From Labedaea rhizosphaerae (GTDB lineage: Bacteria > Actinomycetota > Actinomycetes > Mycobacteriales > Pseudonocardiaceae), in contig NZ_SNXZ01000013.1 of NCBI RefSeq assembly GCF_004362825.1, positions 1-50,541 of the forward strand: 50,541 nucleotides of DNA. Direction: 5' to 3'. This document shows positions 8,257 to 16,749 of the stretch, in pieces. How positions within the stretch are numbered: the stretch's first letter is position 1; each line of letters begins with the position of its first letter. Position numbers and translations under genes: made by a program. A model generated the notes under the pieces. It did no database searches. It had not been told where the DNA came from and was given only the letters and a program-made list of their open reading frames with translations.

Positions 8257-8996
8257 CCGCCCCGGTCCGCCTCGACGCCGTGCGCAAGACCTACGGCAGC
8301 GGCGCCGCGGCGGTCACCGCCCTGGCCGGGGTGAGCGTCGTGTTCCCCGCCGGCCGGGTCACCGCCGTGATGGGCCCGTCCGGTTCGGGCAAGAGCACCC
8401 TGCTGCACTGCGCGGCCGGGCTCGACCTGCCGACGGCGGGCACGGTCACCCTGGTCGGGCGGGAGATCGGCGGGCTGAACGAGACGCAGTTGACCGAACT
8501 GCGCCGCGACCACGTCTCGTTCGTCTTCCAGAGCTACAACCTCATGCCCGCGCTGACCGTGTGGGACAACACCGTGCTGCCGTCGCTGCTCGCCGGGCGC
8601 GAGCCTGACCGGGCCTGGGCGACCGAGGTGCTGCGCCGCGTCGGGCTCGGCGACAAGGCCGGACGCAGGCCCGCGGAGTTGTCCGGCGGGCAGCAGCAGC
8701 GCGTGGCCATCGCGCGGGCGCTGGCCAGCCGCTCGGTGGTGACCTTCGCCGACGAACCGACCGGCGCGCTGGACAGCCAGACCGCGCTGGACGTCCTCGC
8801 GTTGCTGCGTGAGGTCGCCGCGGCCGGGCAGACGGTCATCATGGTCACCCACGACCCGGTCGCCGCGTCCTATGCGGACACCGTCCTGTTCATTGTGGAC
8901 GGACAGCTGGCCGGCCGGATGGACGCGCCGGACGCCGATGCCGTCGCTGCCCGGCTCGCTCACCTCGGGGCGCGCGCGAGGCAGGCCGTCTCATGA
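8253..8996 (+). CDS. ABC transporter ATP-binding protein
   Basis: This is a 247-residue ATPase of the LolD/MacB/FtsE type. The Walker A is GPSGSGKST (about residues 43-51), the Q-loop is FVFQSYNL, the signature is LSGGQQQR, the Walker B is VVTFADEP and the H-loop is VTHD. It is coupled to the small membrane protein upstream and to the permease downstream (ATGA at 8993). Families of this type drive mechanotransmission or export of lipids, peptides or antibiotics rather than classical import, and no binding-protein gene is present. Expression is probably controlled by the divergent TetR protein. Confidence 0.95.
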   Translation: MTAPVRLDAVRKTYGSGAAAVTALAGVSVVFPAGRVTAVMGPSGSGKSTLLHCAAGLDLPTAGTVTLVGREIGGLNETQLTELRRDHVSFVFQSYNLMPALTVWDNTVLPSLLAGREPDRAWATEVLRRVGLGDKAGRRPAELSGGQQQRVAIARALASRSVVTFADEPTGALDSQTALDVLALLREVAAAGQTVIMVTHDPVAASYADTVLFIVDGQLAGRMDAPDADAVAARLAHLGARARQAVS

Positions 8997-11506
8997 TCAA
9001 GATCGGGCTGGCCGGCCTGCGCCACCGCATGGCGGCCTTCCTGGCGACGTTCATCGCCGTCCTGCTGGGCTGCGCGATCCTGGTGGCCTGCGGCGGTCTC
9101 TTCGAGTCCGCGATGCGCCTGGACACGCCGCCCCACCGGCTCGCGGCCGCGCCCGTCCTGATCTCCGGCTCGGACGCGTTCAAGCTGCCCGACGAGGAGT
9201 CCGAGACCGTCCCGTACACCGAACGCTCCGGTGTGGACGCCGCGGTGCTGACCAAGGTGTCCGGTGTGGACGGTGTGCGGACCGCCGTGCCGGACGTCTC
9301 GTTCCCGGCCGCCGTGCTCGGCAAGGACGGACAGCTCGACACGCCCGGCCTGAACGGCCACGGCTGGGCTTCCGCGGCCCTCACCCCGTACAACCTGGTC
9401 AAAGGCGGCGCACCCGCAGCGGGTCAGGTGGCCATCGACCAGGACACCGCGGCGCGGCTGGGGGTCGCGCCGGGGGCGACGGTGACGGTCGCCGTCGACG
9501 GCGCGCCGCACAAGTTCGTGCTCGCCGGCGTGGTCGCCGGCGACGCCGGACCCGCGGTGTTCGTCGCCGACGCCGACCTCGCCACCTACGCGCCGCACCA
9601 CGGCCGGATCGACCTGGTCGGCGTGTTCCCCAAGGACGGCGTGGACGCGGACACGCTTGCCGGTCGCCTCAGCGCCGCCTTGCCCGGGCTGTCCGTGGTG
9701 TCCGGCGACGACCGCGGGCTCGCCGAGTTCCCGGGCGTCGCGGTCGGTCAGCTGCCGATGATCCTCATGGCCAGCATCTTCGGCGCCATGGTCGTCGTGG
9801 TGATGGGCATCGTCGTGGCCGCGACCGTCGGGTTGTCGGTGCGCCAACGGATGCGTGAGCTCGCCCTGCTGCGGGCCAGTGGGGCCACGCCGAAGCAGGT
9901 GCACCGCATGGTCGTGGGGGAGACGCTCGCCATCGCGGCGCTCGGCTCCCTCGGCGGCCTCGCCCTCGGCGCGCCCTTCGGCTCGATGATCTTCGCGTTG
10001 TGCACGTCGAGGGGCATCGCGCCGGACGCGCTGGAGTTCCGCCAGGGACCGATCCCGTTCGCCGCCGGGCTGGTGGTGGGCATCGGCATGCCGTTGCTCG
10101 CATCGGCGTTCGCCGCGCGGCCCGCCGCCAAGGCCCGGCCGATCGAGGCGCTCGCCGAGGCGGCCATCCCGGCCGTGTCGGTCGCCCCGCTGCGCCGCAC
10201 GCTGGCCATGGTCTTCGGCGTCGCGACGGTCGGGCTCGCGCTGGCGACGCCGTTCCTCGACGCCGAGACGGCGTCCGCGGTCGGCGGTCCCGCCGTGCTC
10301 ACCGGGGCCATCGCGGTCGCGTTGATCGGCCCGGAGGCCATGGTGCGCCTGGCCGAGTACGCCGAGCCGTGGCTGCGCCGCCGCTTCGGGGCGAACGGCC
10401 TGCTCGCCGCCACCAACACCCGGTCGCGCGCGGTCATGTTCGCCGCCGTGCTGACCCCGCTCACGCTGGCCACCGCCATCGCCGTCGGCAACGTCTACTC
10501 GCAGACCACCCAGTCCGACGCCGCGATCGACGCGCACGCCGACCAGCTCCAGGCCGACGCCGTGGTCACCTCCGTGAGCGGCGGCATCGCGCCCGGCCTG
10601 CTCGACGCCGTGCGCAAGACGCCGGGGGTCGCGGCCGCGTCGCCGTTCGTGTCCAGCCAGGGCTGGATCGAGGACCCCTACGACGACTCGCACGGCAGCG
10701 ACCGGTGGCCGCTGCTCGGCCTCGAGGACAGCGGCGTGCTGGCCACCGAGGTCGAGGCCGGCTCACTGCGCGATCTGCGTGGCAACGCGGTCGCCATGCC
10801 CGAGGACCAGGCCGACGACCTGGACCTCGGCGTCGGCTCGGCCGTCACGCTGCGGCTCGGCGACGGGACGCAGGTACGGGTCAAGGTGGTGGCCCTGCTG
10901 GACGCGCTGTCGGACTACGGCAGCCTCGTGCTGCCCGCGGACCTGCTCGTCGCGCACACCACCGCCGGGCTCCCGTCGCATGTGCTGGTGCGCGGCGCCG
11001 ATGGGCAGGACCCCGACGACCTGGCGAGCGCCATCGCCGGACGGGTGGCGACGTGGCCGGGCGCGACCGTCGGCGACCAGGACACGTTGCGCGCGCTCTA
11101 CACCGCGGACATGAACATGCAGGCGTGGATCAACTACCTGCTGGCGGGGCTCGCGATCGCCTACGCGGCCATCGCGTCGGTGAACACGCTCGCGGTCGCG
11201 GTGCTCGCCCGGCGCCGTGAGTTCGCCGTGCAGCGCCTGGCCGGGGCGACGCGCAAGCACGTGACCCGCATGCTGTGCCTGGAAAGCGGGTTCATCGCGG
11301 TCGCCGCGCTCGTGCTGGGCACGGTGATCGCCGCGTTCACCGTGCTGCCGATGGCGCTCGCCAGCGGCGCGATTATCCCCTCGGGCCCGCTGTGGGTGTA
11401 CCCGGCGGTGATCGCCGCCGTGGCACTGATCGTCTGGCCGGTCACGGTCGCGACCGCGCGCAAGGCGATGTCCGAGAAGCCGATCGACGCGGTGGTGGCG
11501 CCCTAA
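8993..11506 (+). CDS. FtsX/MacB-like ABC permease
   Basis: This is an 837-residue permease with duplicated architecture. An N-terminal TM helix (about 10-40) is followed by an extracytoplasmic domain and an FtsX domain around 250-390 with the loop RMRELALLRASGAT. A second TM and extracytoplasmic domain (about 480-700) leads to a second FtsX domain whose loop reads RRREFAVQRLAGAT. This is the DevC/SalY-type organisation in which one polypeptide supplies both halves. It pairs with the preceding ATPase. Its stop overlaps the stop of the convergent DinB gene by three bases (11504-11505 shared). Confidence 0.92.
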   Translation: MIKIGLAGLRHRMAAFLATFIAVLLGCAILVACGGLFESAMRLDTPPHRLAAAPVLISGSDAFKLPDEESETVPYTERSGVDAAVLTKVSGVDGVRTAVPDVSFPAAVLGKDGQLDTPGLNGHGWASAALTPYNLVKGGAPAAGQVAIDQDTAARLGVAPGATVTVAVDGAPHKFVLAGVVAGDAGPAVFVADADLATYAPHHGRIDLVGVFPKDGVDADTLAGRLSAALPGLSVVSGDDRGLAEFPGVAVGQLPMILMASIFGAMVVVVMGIVVAATVGLSVRQRMRELALLRASGATPKQVHRMVVGETLAIAALGSLGGLALGAPFGSMIFALCTSRGIAPDALEFRQGPIPFAAGLVVGIGMPLLASAFAARPAAKARPIEALAEAAIPAVSVAPLRRTLAMVFGVATVGLALATPFLDAETASAVGGPAVLTGAIAVALIGPEAMVRLAEYAEPWLRRRFGANGLLAATNTRSRAVMFAAVLTPLTLATAIAVGNVYSQTTQSDAAIDAHADQLQADAVVTSVSGGIAPGLLDAVRKTPGVAAASPFVSSQGWIEDPYDDSHGSDRWPLLGLEDSGVLATEVEAGSLRDLRGNAVAMPEDQADDLDLGVGSAVTLRLGDGTQVRVKVVALLDALSDYGSLVLPADLLVAHTTAGLPSHVLVRGADGQDPDDLASAIAGRVATWPGATVGDQDTLRALYTADMNMQAWINYLLAGLAIAYAAIASVNTLAVAVLARRREFAVQRLAGATRKHVTRMLCLESGFIAVAALVLGTVIAAFTVLPMALASGAIIPSGPLWVYPAVIAAVALIVWPVTVATARKAMSEKPIDAVVAP

Positions 11507-12027
11507 CGACGGGTGAGCAGGCCGCGCACGAAGGCGGCCTGCCCCACGTGCTGCAGGTCGTCGGAGATCACGCTGACCAGCCGCACGCCGAGGGTGACCG
11601 GTGGGTTCCAGTTCTCGTCGACCACGACCGCGAGGTCGTCGTCGGTGACGGTCTTGACGTAGCCGACGGTCTTCTGGTGCACGGCCTCGTGGTAGGCGAC
11701 CAGCAGGTCGGCGTCGGCGCGGACGGCGGCGACGTCGTCCGCGCTGGCGCCGTAACCGGTCTCGTCGAGCTCGAACGGCAGGCCGAACCGCTCGGCCCAG
11801 CCGTCCGCGGTCCACACCTGCTCGTGCCCGGCGACCCCCGCGATGTGGTCGTCCTGGACCCGGCTCAGGTGCCAGACGAGCCACGCGATCGAGTTGGCCG
11901 CCTCGTCGGCGCGCCAGGCCAGCTGGTCCTCGCTCAGTCCGTCGACGACGGCCCGTACCTCCTCGCGGATCCGGTCGAACCCGTCCACCAAGACGTCCGC
12001 ACTGGACAAGTCAATGCACCCCTTCAC
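11503..12027 (-). CDS. DinB/DUF664-type (mycothiol-related) protein
   Basis: This is a 174-residue four-helix-bundle protein of the DinB superfamily. The segment SIAWLVWHLSRVQDDH (about residues 42-57) and a C-terminal LQHVGQAAFVRG supply the expected metal-binding His residues. DUF664 members are often annotated as putative mycothiol-dependent transferases. The GTG at 12027 gives a normal family length; the open frame further upstream would overlap the divergent polymerase gene. The ribosome-binding site is weak. Only 45 bases separate it from the divergent LigD-type gene, so they share a promoter region. Substrate is unknown. Confidence 0.75.
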   Translation of the reverse strand: MKGCIDLSSADVLVDGFDRIREEVRAVVDGLSEDQLAWRADEAANSIAWLVWHLSRVQDDHIAGVAGHEQVWTADGWAERFGLPFELDETGYGASADDVAAVRADADLLVAYHEAVHQKTVGYVKTVTDDDLAVVVDENWNPPVTLGVRLVSVISDDLQHVGQAAFVRGLLTRR

Positions 12028-12072
12028 GTCGATGCGTCCCACGCTACTAGCGGTTGTGGCAAGGTGGCGGAC

Positions 12073-13023
12073 ATGCCCGACGAGGAGCGCGACGGGGTCA
12101 AGCTGACCAATGTGGACCAGCCGTTGTTCGACGGCGCGGACGCCACCAAGCGCGACCTGATCGACTACCTGGACGCCGTGCGTGATCGTCTGCTGCCGCG
12201 CCTGGCCGGACGGCCGTTGTCGGTGATCAGGTCGTTGCGCGGGCAGAAGCCGTTCATGCAGAAGAACATCCCGAAGTACACGCCGGAGTTCGTGAAGACG
12301 GTGTCGGTGTGGGCGGAGGCGTCGCACCGGGACGTCCACTACGCGCTCTGCGAGGACCGGCGGACGCTGCTGTGGTTCGCCAACCAGCGGGCCATCGAGT
12401 ACCACGTGCCGCTGATGACCGCCGCGGACTGGGACCACCCGACGCACCTGGTGATGGACCTCGACCCGCCGTCGCCGGAGGCGTTCGACCAGGCGGTGGC
12501 CGCGGCGTTGCTCGTCCGCCAGGCCCTCGCCGACGCGGGCCTCGACAGTGCGGTCAAGACGAGCGGCGCCAAGGGTGTGCACGTGTTCGTGCCGCTCGCC
12601 GAGGGCGTCACCTTGATGGACTCGGCCGCCGCGACCCGGGCGATCGCCGTGCGGGCCGAACGCCTCGACCCGGCGATCGCCACCACCCAGTACATCAAGG
12701 ACGACCGCGGCGGCAAGGTCTTCCTCGACTCCACCCGGTCCGGCGGCGCCACGGTCGTGGCCGCCTACAGCCCGCGGCTGCGCCCGGGCACGCCGGTGTC
12801 GTTCCCGGTGGACTGGTCGGAGCTGGAACGCGTGAAGCCGTCGGATTTCACCCTCAAGACCGCGCTCGACCGGCTCGGCGACCGCGACCCGTGGACCGAA
12901 CTGCTGCCGTCACCGCAAGCCCTGCCCCAGGACCTCATCGACGAAGGCCACACGATTCCCATCGCCAGGGTGGCGGCCATGCACGAAGGCAAGCGCCGAG
13001 CGCGCGCCAAACGAAGTGAGTGA
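12073..13023 (+). CDS. Stand-alone LigD-type DNA polymerase/primase
   Basis: This 316-residue protein matches the PolDom (archaeo-eukaryotic primase-like) polymerase of bacterial non-homologous end joining. Catalytic elements are visible: the two Asp of MDLDPP near residues 137-139, the SGAKGVHVFVP substrate-binding motif with its His, and the third Asp in VFLDSTRSGG. It fills gaps and adds ribonucleotides at broken ends. It lacks the ligase and phosphoesterase domains of full LigD, and neither Ku nor ligase lies in the window. The ATG at 12073 is used; nearby in-frame GTGs could extend it slightly. It faces a second LigD-type polymerase. Confidence 0.88.
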   Translation: MPDEERDGVKLTNVDQPLFDGADATKRDLIDYLDAVRDRLLPRLAGRPLSVIRSLRGQKPFMQKNIPKYTPEFVKTVSVWAEASHRDVHYALCEDRRTLLWFANQRAIEYHVPLMTAADWDHPTHLVMDLDPPSPEAFDQAVAAALLVRQALADAGLDSAVKTSGAKGVHVFVPLAEGVTLMDSAAATRAIAVRAERLDPAIATTQYIKDDRGGKVFLDSTRSGGATVVAAYSPRLRPGTPVSFPVDWSELERVKPSDFTLKTALDRLGDRDPWTELLPSPQALPQDLIDEGHTIPIARVAAMHEGKRRARAKRSE

Positions 13024-13030
13024 TCCGCGA

Positions 13031-13223
13031 ATGACTCCCCGTCCTCGGCTGACTGCCAAGGCCCTGGTCGGCCGGCACAAGCGGCTGCCCCATGTCGATG
13101 CCGAGCAGATTGCGCGCTGATATCGACGAGTTCTTCGGCACTGAGGACCGGGTCGGTGAGCTCAGCCAGCCCGCCACTCCTGCGCCGAACCAGCCGGAAG
13201 GCGAGCGACCGCCGCCAGAGTGA
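13031..13223 (+). pseudogene. Frameshifted antitoxin-like (Phd/YefM tail) remnant
   Basis: A short frame from 13031 stops at 13118-13120. Dropping one base at about 13112 joins it to a second frame running to the TGA at 13221-13223. The joined product reads LTAKALVGRHKRLPHV, then AEQI, then RADIDEFFGTEDRVGE. The pattern 'LTAEELIxRRRRLPxVD...RADID' is typical of the C-terminal part of actinobacterial Phd/YefM-type antitoxins. The N-terminal DNA-binding domain and a toxin gene are missing. I interpret this as a decayed toxin-antitoxin fragment; the homology is judged by eye. Confidence 0.45.
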
Positions 13224-13245
13224 GTAGGTCACCCCAAGCAGCGGA

Positions 13246-14214
13246 TCACTCTTCCTCGTCCGGGTCCTCCGGGCCGGATTCGCCGGCCTTCTCGTCGCGT
13301 TCGGCCCACTCCAGCAGCTGCTCGATGCCGAACGCCTCGTCGTCGATGCCCGCGTGCAGATCACCCAGCGAAGCGAACCGGGCCGGCATGGTGGCGATGG
13401 TGAAGTCGTCCGGGTGCACGTCGTCGATCTCGTCCCAGCGGATCGGCGCGGACACGGTGCCGATGGCGTTGCCGCGGACCGAGTAGGCGGCGGCGATCGT
13501 GTGGTCGCGGGCGTTCTGGTTGTAGTCGACGAAGAGGAGCTTCGGGTCGCGGTCGCGGCGCCACCAGGTGGTCGTCACGTCCGACGGTGCGCGCCGCTCG
13601 ACCTCGCGCGCGAACGCCAGCGCCGCCCGCCGCACGTCCTTGAACCCCCAGTCGGGCCGGATCCGGATGTAGATGTGCATGCCGCGGCCACCGGAGGTCT
13701 TCGGGTAGCCGGTGATCCCCAGGTCCTCCAGCACCGAACGGGCCACGTGCGCGACCCGCTGGACCCGGTCGAACCCGCACTCGGGCATCGGGTCGAGGTC
13801 GATGCGCCACTCGTCGGGCTTCTCCGTGTCGGCCCGGCGCGAGTTCCACGGGTGGAACTCCACTGTGGACATCTGCACGGCCCAGATCACGTCGGCCAGC
13901 TTGGTCACGCACAGCTCGTCGGCGTGCCGGCCGTAACGCGGGAACGTCACGCGCACCGTCTCCAGCCACGGCGGCGCGCCGTGCGGCACCCGCTTCTGGT
14001 GCACCTTCGGGCCCGCGACCCCGTCGGGGAAGCGGTGCAGCATGCACGGCCGCTCCCGCAGCGCCCGCACGATGCCGTCGCCGACGCTCAGGTAGTACCG
14101 CGCGAGGTCCAGCTTCGTCTCGCCGCGCGCCGCGAAGTAGACGCGGTCGGGGCTCGAGATCCGCACCGTGTACGGCTCGACCTCCAGCTCGACCGCGGCC
14201 GCCTTGGTCGCCAT
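13246..14214 (-). CDS. Second stand-alone LigD-type DNA polymerase/primase
   Basis: This 322-residue PolDom protein is clearly distinct from the one at 12073. The catalytic Asp pair is in RIDLDPM, the substrate motif is TSGGRGMHIYIRI, and the third acidic residue is in LLFVDYNQNARD. The C-terminus is an acidic tail (EDPDEEE). The ATG at 14214 is chosen over a TTG three codons earlier. It acts in end-joining gap filling. It is convergent with the first polymerase across a 222-base gap containing the antitoxin remnant. Ku and ligase partners must be encoded elsewhere. Confidence 0.88.
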   Translation of the reverse strand: MATKAAAVELEVEPYTVRISSPDRVYFAARGETKLDLARYYLSVGDGIVRALRERPCMLHRFPDGVAGPKVHQKRVPHGAPPWLETVRVTFPRYGRHADELCVTKLADVIWAVQMSTVEFHPWNSRRADTEKPDEWRIDLDPMPECGFDRVQRVAHVARSVLEDLGITGYPKTSGGRGMHIYIRIRPDWGFKDVRRAALAFAREVERRAPSDVTTTWWRRDRDPKLLFVDYNQNARDHTIAAAYSVRGNAIGTVSAPIRWDEIDDVHPDDFTIATMPARFASLGDLHAGIDDEAFGIEQLLEWAERDEKAGESGPEDPDEEE

Positions 14215-14306
14215 GGAGGCCAACTTACGCGAGTTTTCCCGCGGACCGATGAGTTCGCGCCACCACGCCGGTACATACCCACGACACCGGACGAGAGGAC
14301 AGCACC

Positions 14307-14690
14307 ATGAGCGACGTGCAGGACATCCAGACCGTGTTCGACGGCGTCTACCAGGCGTGGGCCGACGGCGACGCGGACGCGTTCGCGAAGCTCTACACCG
14401 AGGACGCCACCGTCGTCATGCCCGGCGTGTTCAACCAGGGCCGCGACGCGGTCCGCGCGCACATGGCCGCCGGGTTCGCCGGACCGCTGGCCGGGTCCAA
14501 GGGCGTCGACACGCCCCAGGACATCCGGGTGATCGACGGGCACACGGCCATCGTGGTCAGCGAGGCGGGCATCATCCCGGCCGGTCAGGACGAGGTTCCG
14601 CCCGGCCGCACCGTGCGGGCGACCTGGGTACTGTCCAAGGACGACGGCCAGTGGCTCATCGCCGCGTACACCAACACCCCGCTGGGCTGA
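14307..14690 (+). CDS. SgcJ/EcaC-like NTF2-fold protein
   Basis: This 127-residue protein belongs to the SnoaL/DUF4440 (NTF2-like) superfamily. Its opening DIQTVFDGVYQAWADGDAD and LYTEDATVVMPG are characteristic of the SgcJ/EcaC group. Such proteins are small alpha-plus-beta barrels used as enzymes or ligand-binding domains. The ribosome-binding site is GAGAGGA, 6 bases upstream of the ATG. It starts a likely operon; the sigma factor begins 10 bases after its stop and carries the same fold as its own C-terminal domain. Confidence 0.85.
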   Translation: MSDVQDIQTVFDGVYQAWADGDADAFAKLYTEDATVVMPGVFNQGRDAVRAHMAAGFAGPLAGSKGVDTPQDIRVIDGHTAIVVSEAGIIPAGQDEVPPGRTVRATWVLSKDDGQWLIAAYTNTPLG

Positions 14691-14700
14691 GGGGAATCCT

Positions 14701-15630
14701 GTGCAGGATCTCGACGAGTACCGCACCGAGCTGACCGCGCACTGCTACCGGATGCTCGGCTCGGTGCACGAGGCCGAGGACCTCGTGCAGGAGACCATGG
14801 TGCGGGCGTGGCGCAACCGCGAGCGCTACGACGAGCAGCGCGCGTCCGTGCGGACCTGGCTGTACAAGATCGCCACGAACGCCTGCCTGACGGCGTTGGA
14901 GGGCCGGGCTCGGCGGCCGCTGCCGACTGGGCTCGGCGGCCCCGGCGACGACCCGGAGACCCCGCTCGTGCCCAACTTCGAGATCCCGTGGCTCGAGCCG
15001 ATCCCGGACGCGGTGATCGACCCGGCGGCGCGGGCGGTCCGGCGCGGCACGCTGCGCATCGCGCTGGTCGCGGCGCTGCAGTTGCTGCCGCCGAAGCAGC
15101 GGGCCGTGCTGGTGCTGCGCGAGGTGCTGGAGTTCAGCGCGGCCGAGGTCGCCGAGTTGCTCGACACGAGCACGGCGTCGGTGAACAGCGCGCTGCAACG
15201 CGCGCGGGCCACGCTCGCGGGCACACCGATCACCGACGAGGCCGCCGAGCCCGACGACGCCAAGGTCCGCGACCTCGTCGACCGCTACGCGCGGGCGTTC
15301 GAGCGCGCCGACGTGGACGCGCTGGTCGCGTTGCTCACCGAGGACGTGGTCATGGAGATGCCGCCGGTCCCGCTGTGGTTCGGTGGCCGGGTCGACTACG
15401 GCCGGTTCATGCGCCGGGTCTTCACGATGCGGGGCACGGACTGGCGCGTGCTGCCGGCCGCCGCCAACGGTCAGCCCGCGCTCGCCGCGTACGTGCGCAC
15501 GGACGACGGGCGCTACCACATGCACACGCTGCACGTGTTCACCGTGACCCCGGGCGGCATCGCGCACAACGCCGTGTTCGCCGACCCGGCCGTGCACCGC
15601 AAGTTCGGCCTGGCCGAGGTGCTGGCGTGA
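14701..15630 (+). CDS. ECF sigma factor with C-terminal SnoaL-like domain
   Basis: This is a 309-residue sigma-70 family factor of the SigX5/SigJ-like (TIGR02960) kind. Region 2 includes YRMLGSVHEAEDLVQETMVRAW (about 16-37), a WLEPIPD linker follows near 97-103, and region 4 runs over about 127-170 with the helix-turn-helix ending SVNSALQRARATL. Residues about 190-309 form an NTF2/SnoaL-like domain. In related ECF41/ECF56-type groups such a fused domain regulates sigma activity in place of an anti-sigma factor. The start is GTG. The next gene overlaps its stop (GTGA at 15627). Confidence 0.9.
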   Translation: MQDLDEYRTELTAHCYRMLGSVHEAEDLVQETMVRAWRNRERYDEQRASVRTWLYKIATNACLTALEGRARRPLPTGLGGPGDDPETPLVPNFEIPWLEPIPDAVIDPAARAVRRGTLRIALVAALQLLPPKQRAVLVLREVLEFSAAEVAELLDTSTASVNSALQRARATLAGTPITDEAAEPDDAKVRDLVDRYARAFERADVDALVALLTEDVVMEMPPVPLWFGGRVDYGRFMRRVFTMRGTDWRVLPAAANGQPALAAYVRTDDGRYHMHTLHVFTVTPGGIAHNAVFADPAVHRKFGLAEVLA

Positions 15631-16133
15631 TCGAGACCGCCGCGAAGTACCTGGCCGAGGCCCTCGAACACGTGCGCCCGGCCGACCTCGACGCGCCGAC
15701 GCCGTGTACCGAGTGGACAGTGCGCGACCTGCTCGCCCACCTCGGCGACGCGACGGCGGTGTTGCTGGAGGCCGCGGACGGCGCCGTCGACGTCGAGCCG
15801 CGCTTCGGTGGGCCGGTGCTCGCGCGGGCCCGGCTGCTGGCCGCCGGTGGCGTGCCGCGCGGGCCGGTGCGCATCGGCGACCGCGAGCTCGACGGCGACC
15901 TGCTCGACGCGGCCGGGGCGCTGGAGCTCGCCGTGCACGGCTGGGACCTCAACACCGCGCTGGGCCGGATCGATCCGATTCCGGAAACCCTTGCGCTGCA
16001 ATTGCTTTCGGCCGGGTTGCCGGTCGACCGGCCGGAGTTCGCCCCGGCCACCACCCCGCCGCCGACCGCGACCGCGGCCGGGCGGTTGCTCAGCTCCTTG
16101 GGAAGGGACGACCATGCCGAATCCGCCGCTTGA
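15627..16133 (+). CDS. TIGR03086-type mycothiol-related enzyme
   Basis: This 168-residue protein belongs to the maleylpyruvate isomerase/DinB (TIGR03086) group. The N-terminal motif CTEWTVRDLLAHLG (about 30-43) and the LELAVHGWDLN motif near residue 104 carry the metal-binding His positions. Members are thought to use mycothiol, the actinobacterial thiol; the substrate here is unknown. The GTG start overlaps the sigma-factor stop, showing coupling. It is a paralogue of the next gene, with which it overlaps by 20 bases, and it is shorter in the middle. Confidence 0.78.
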   Translation: MIETAAKYLAEALEHVRPADLDAPTPCTEWTVRDLLAHLGDATAVLLEAADGAVDVEPRFGGPVLARARLLAAGGVPRGPVRIGDRELDGDLLDAAGALELAVHGWDLNTALGRIDPIPETLALQLLSAGLPVDRPEFAPATTPPPTATAAGRLLSSLGRDDHAESAA

Positions 16134-16689
16134 CCAGCTGACCGACGCCGTCGGCGATTTCGAGAAACTGCTTGCTGGGATCGGCGCCGACCAGTGGGCC
16201 CTGCCATCGCCGTGTTCCGAGTGGACGGTGCGCCAGGTGGCGAACCACGTGCAGTTCGGCAACCGGCAGTTCGCCGCGGCGGTCGCCGGGACGCCGGAGG
16301 GCCCGTGGCGCAAGGAAGCCGACGACGACCTGCTCGGCGACAAGCCGGTGGCCGCGTTCCGCGACCTGGCCGACGCCATGCTTGTCGCATTCGGACAGCC
16401 GGGTGCGCTCGAGCGGATCGTGACCGTCGGTATCGGCTCCGTGCCGGGGATTGTCGCGCTGCACCTGCGGATCGTGGAACTCCTGGTGCACGGCTGGGAC
16501 CTGGCACGGGCAACGGGTCAACAGCCCGCTTTCGACGAAGACACCGCCGCGCAAGCGTATGCGTTCACCGAAGCCAAGCTCGCGGACGTGCCTGAAGGCA
16601 GGAGGTCTTTCGCTCCGCCGAGGCCCGCTCCAGCAGGGGCTTCGGCGCTGGACCGGCTCGCCGCACTGCTCGGCCGCGACGTCGGCTGA
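16114..16689 (+). CDS. TIGR03086-type mycothiol-related enzyme
   Basis: This is a 191-residue paralogue of the preceding protein. CSEWTVRQVANHV (about 30-42) and VELLVHGWDLA near residue 122 mark the MDMPI/DinB fold and its His ligands. The ATG lies inside the end of the preceding gene with GGAAGGG about 8 bases upstream. It is the last gene of the NTF2, sigma factor and enzyme operon, which suggests that the sigma factor controls a thiol-dependent detoxification or isomerase activity (inference). Confidence 0.82.
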   Translation: MPNPPLDQLTDAVGDFEKLLAGIGADQWALPSPCSEWTVRQVANHVQFGNRQFAAAVAGTPEGPWRKEADDDLLGDKPVAAFRDLADAMLVAFGQPGALERIVTVGIGSVPGIVALHLRIVELLVHGWDLARATGQQPAFDEDTAAQAYAFTEAKLADVPEGRRSFAPPRPAPAGASALDRLAALLGRDVG

Positions 16690-16749
16690 GAAACAAATAC
16701 CGTCACCGCGGCGATGCCTGTTGGTAATCGGCAGGCGTGGAGGTGCGTT

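Noticed and set aside
11503-11506. Overlapping stop codons of permease and DinB genes as a regulatory device
   Set aside because: Compact tail-to-tail overlaps are common in dense genomes; no hairpin or further signal supports a special role.
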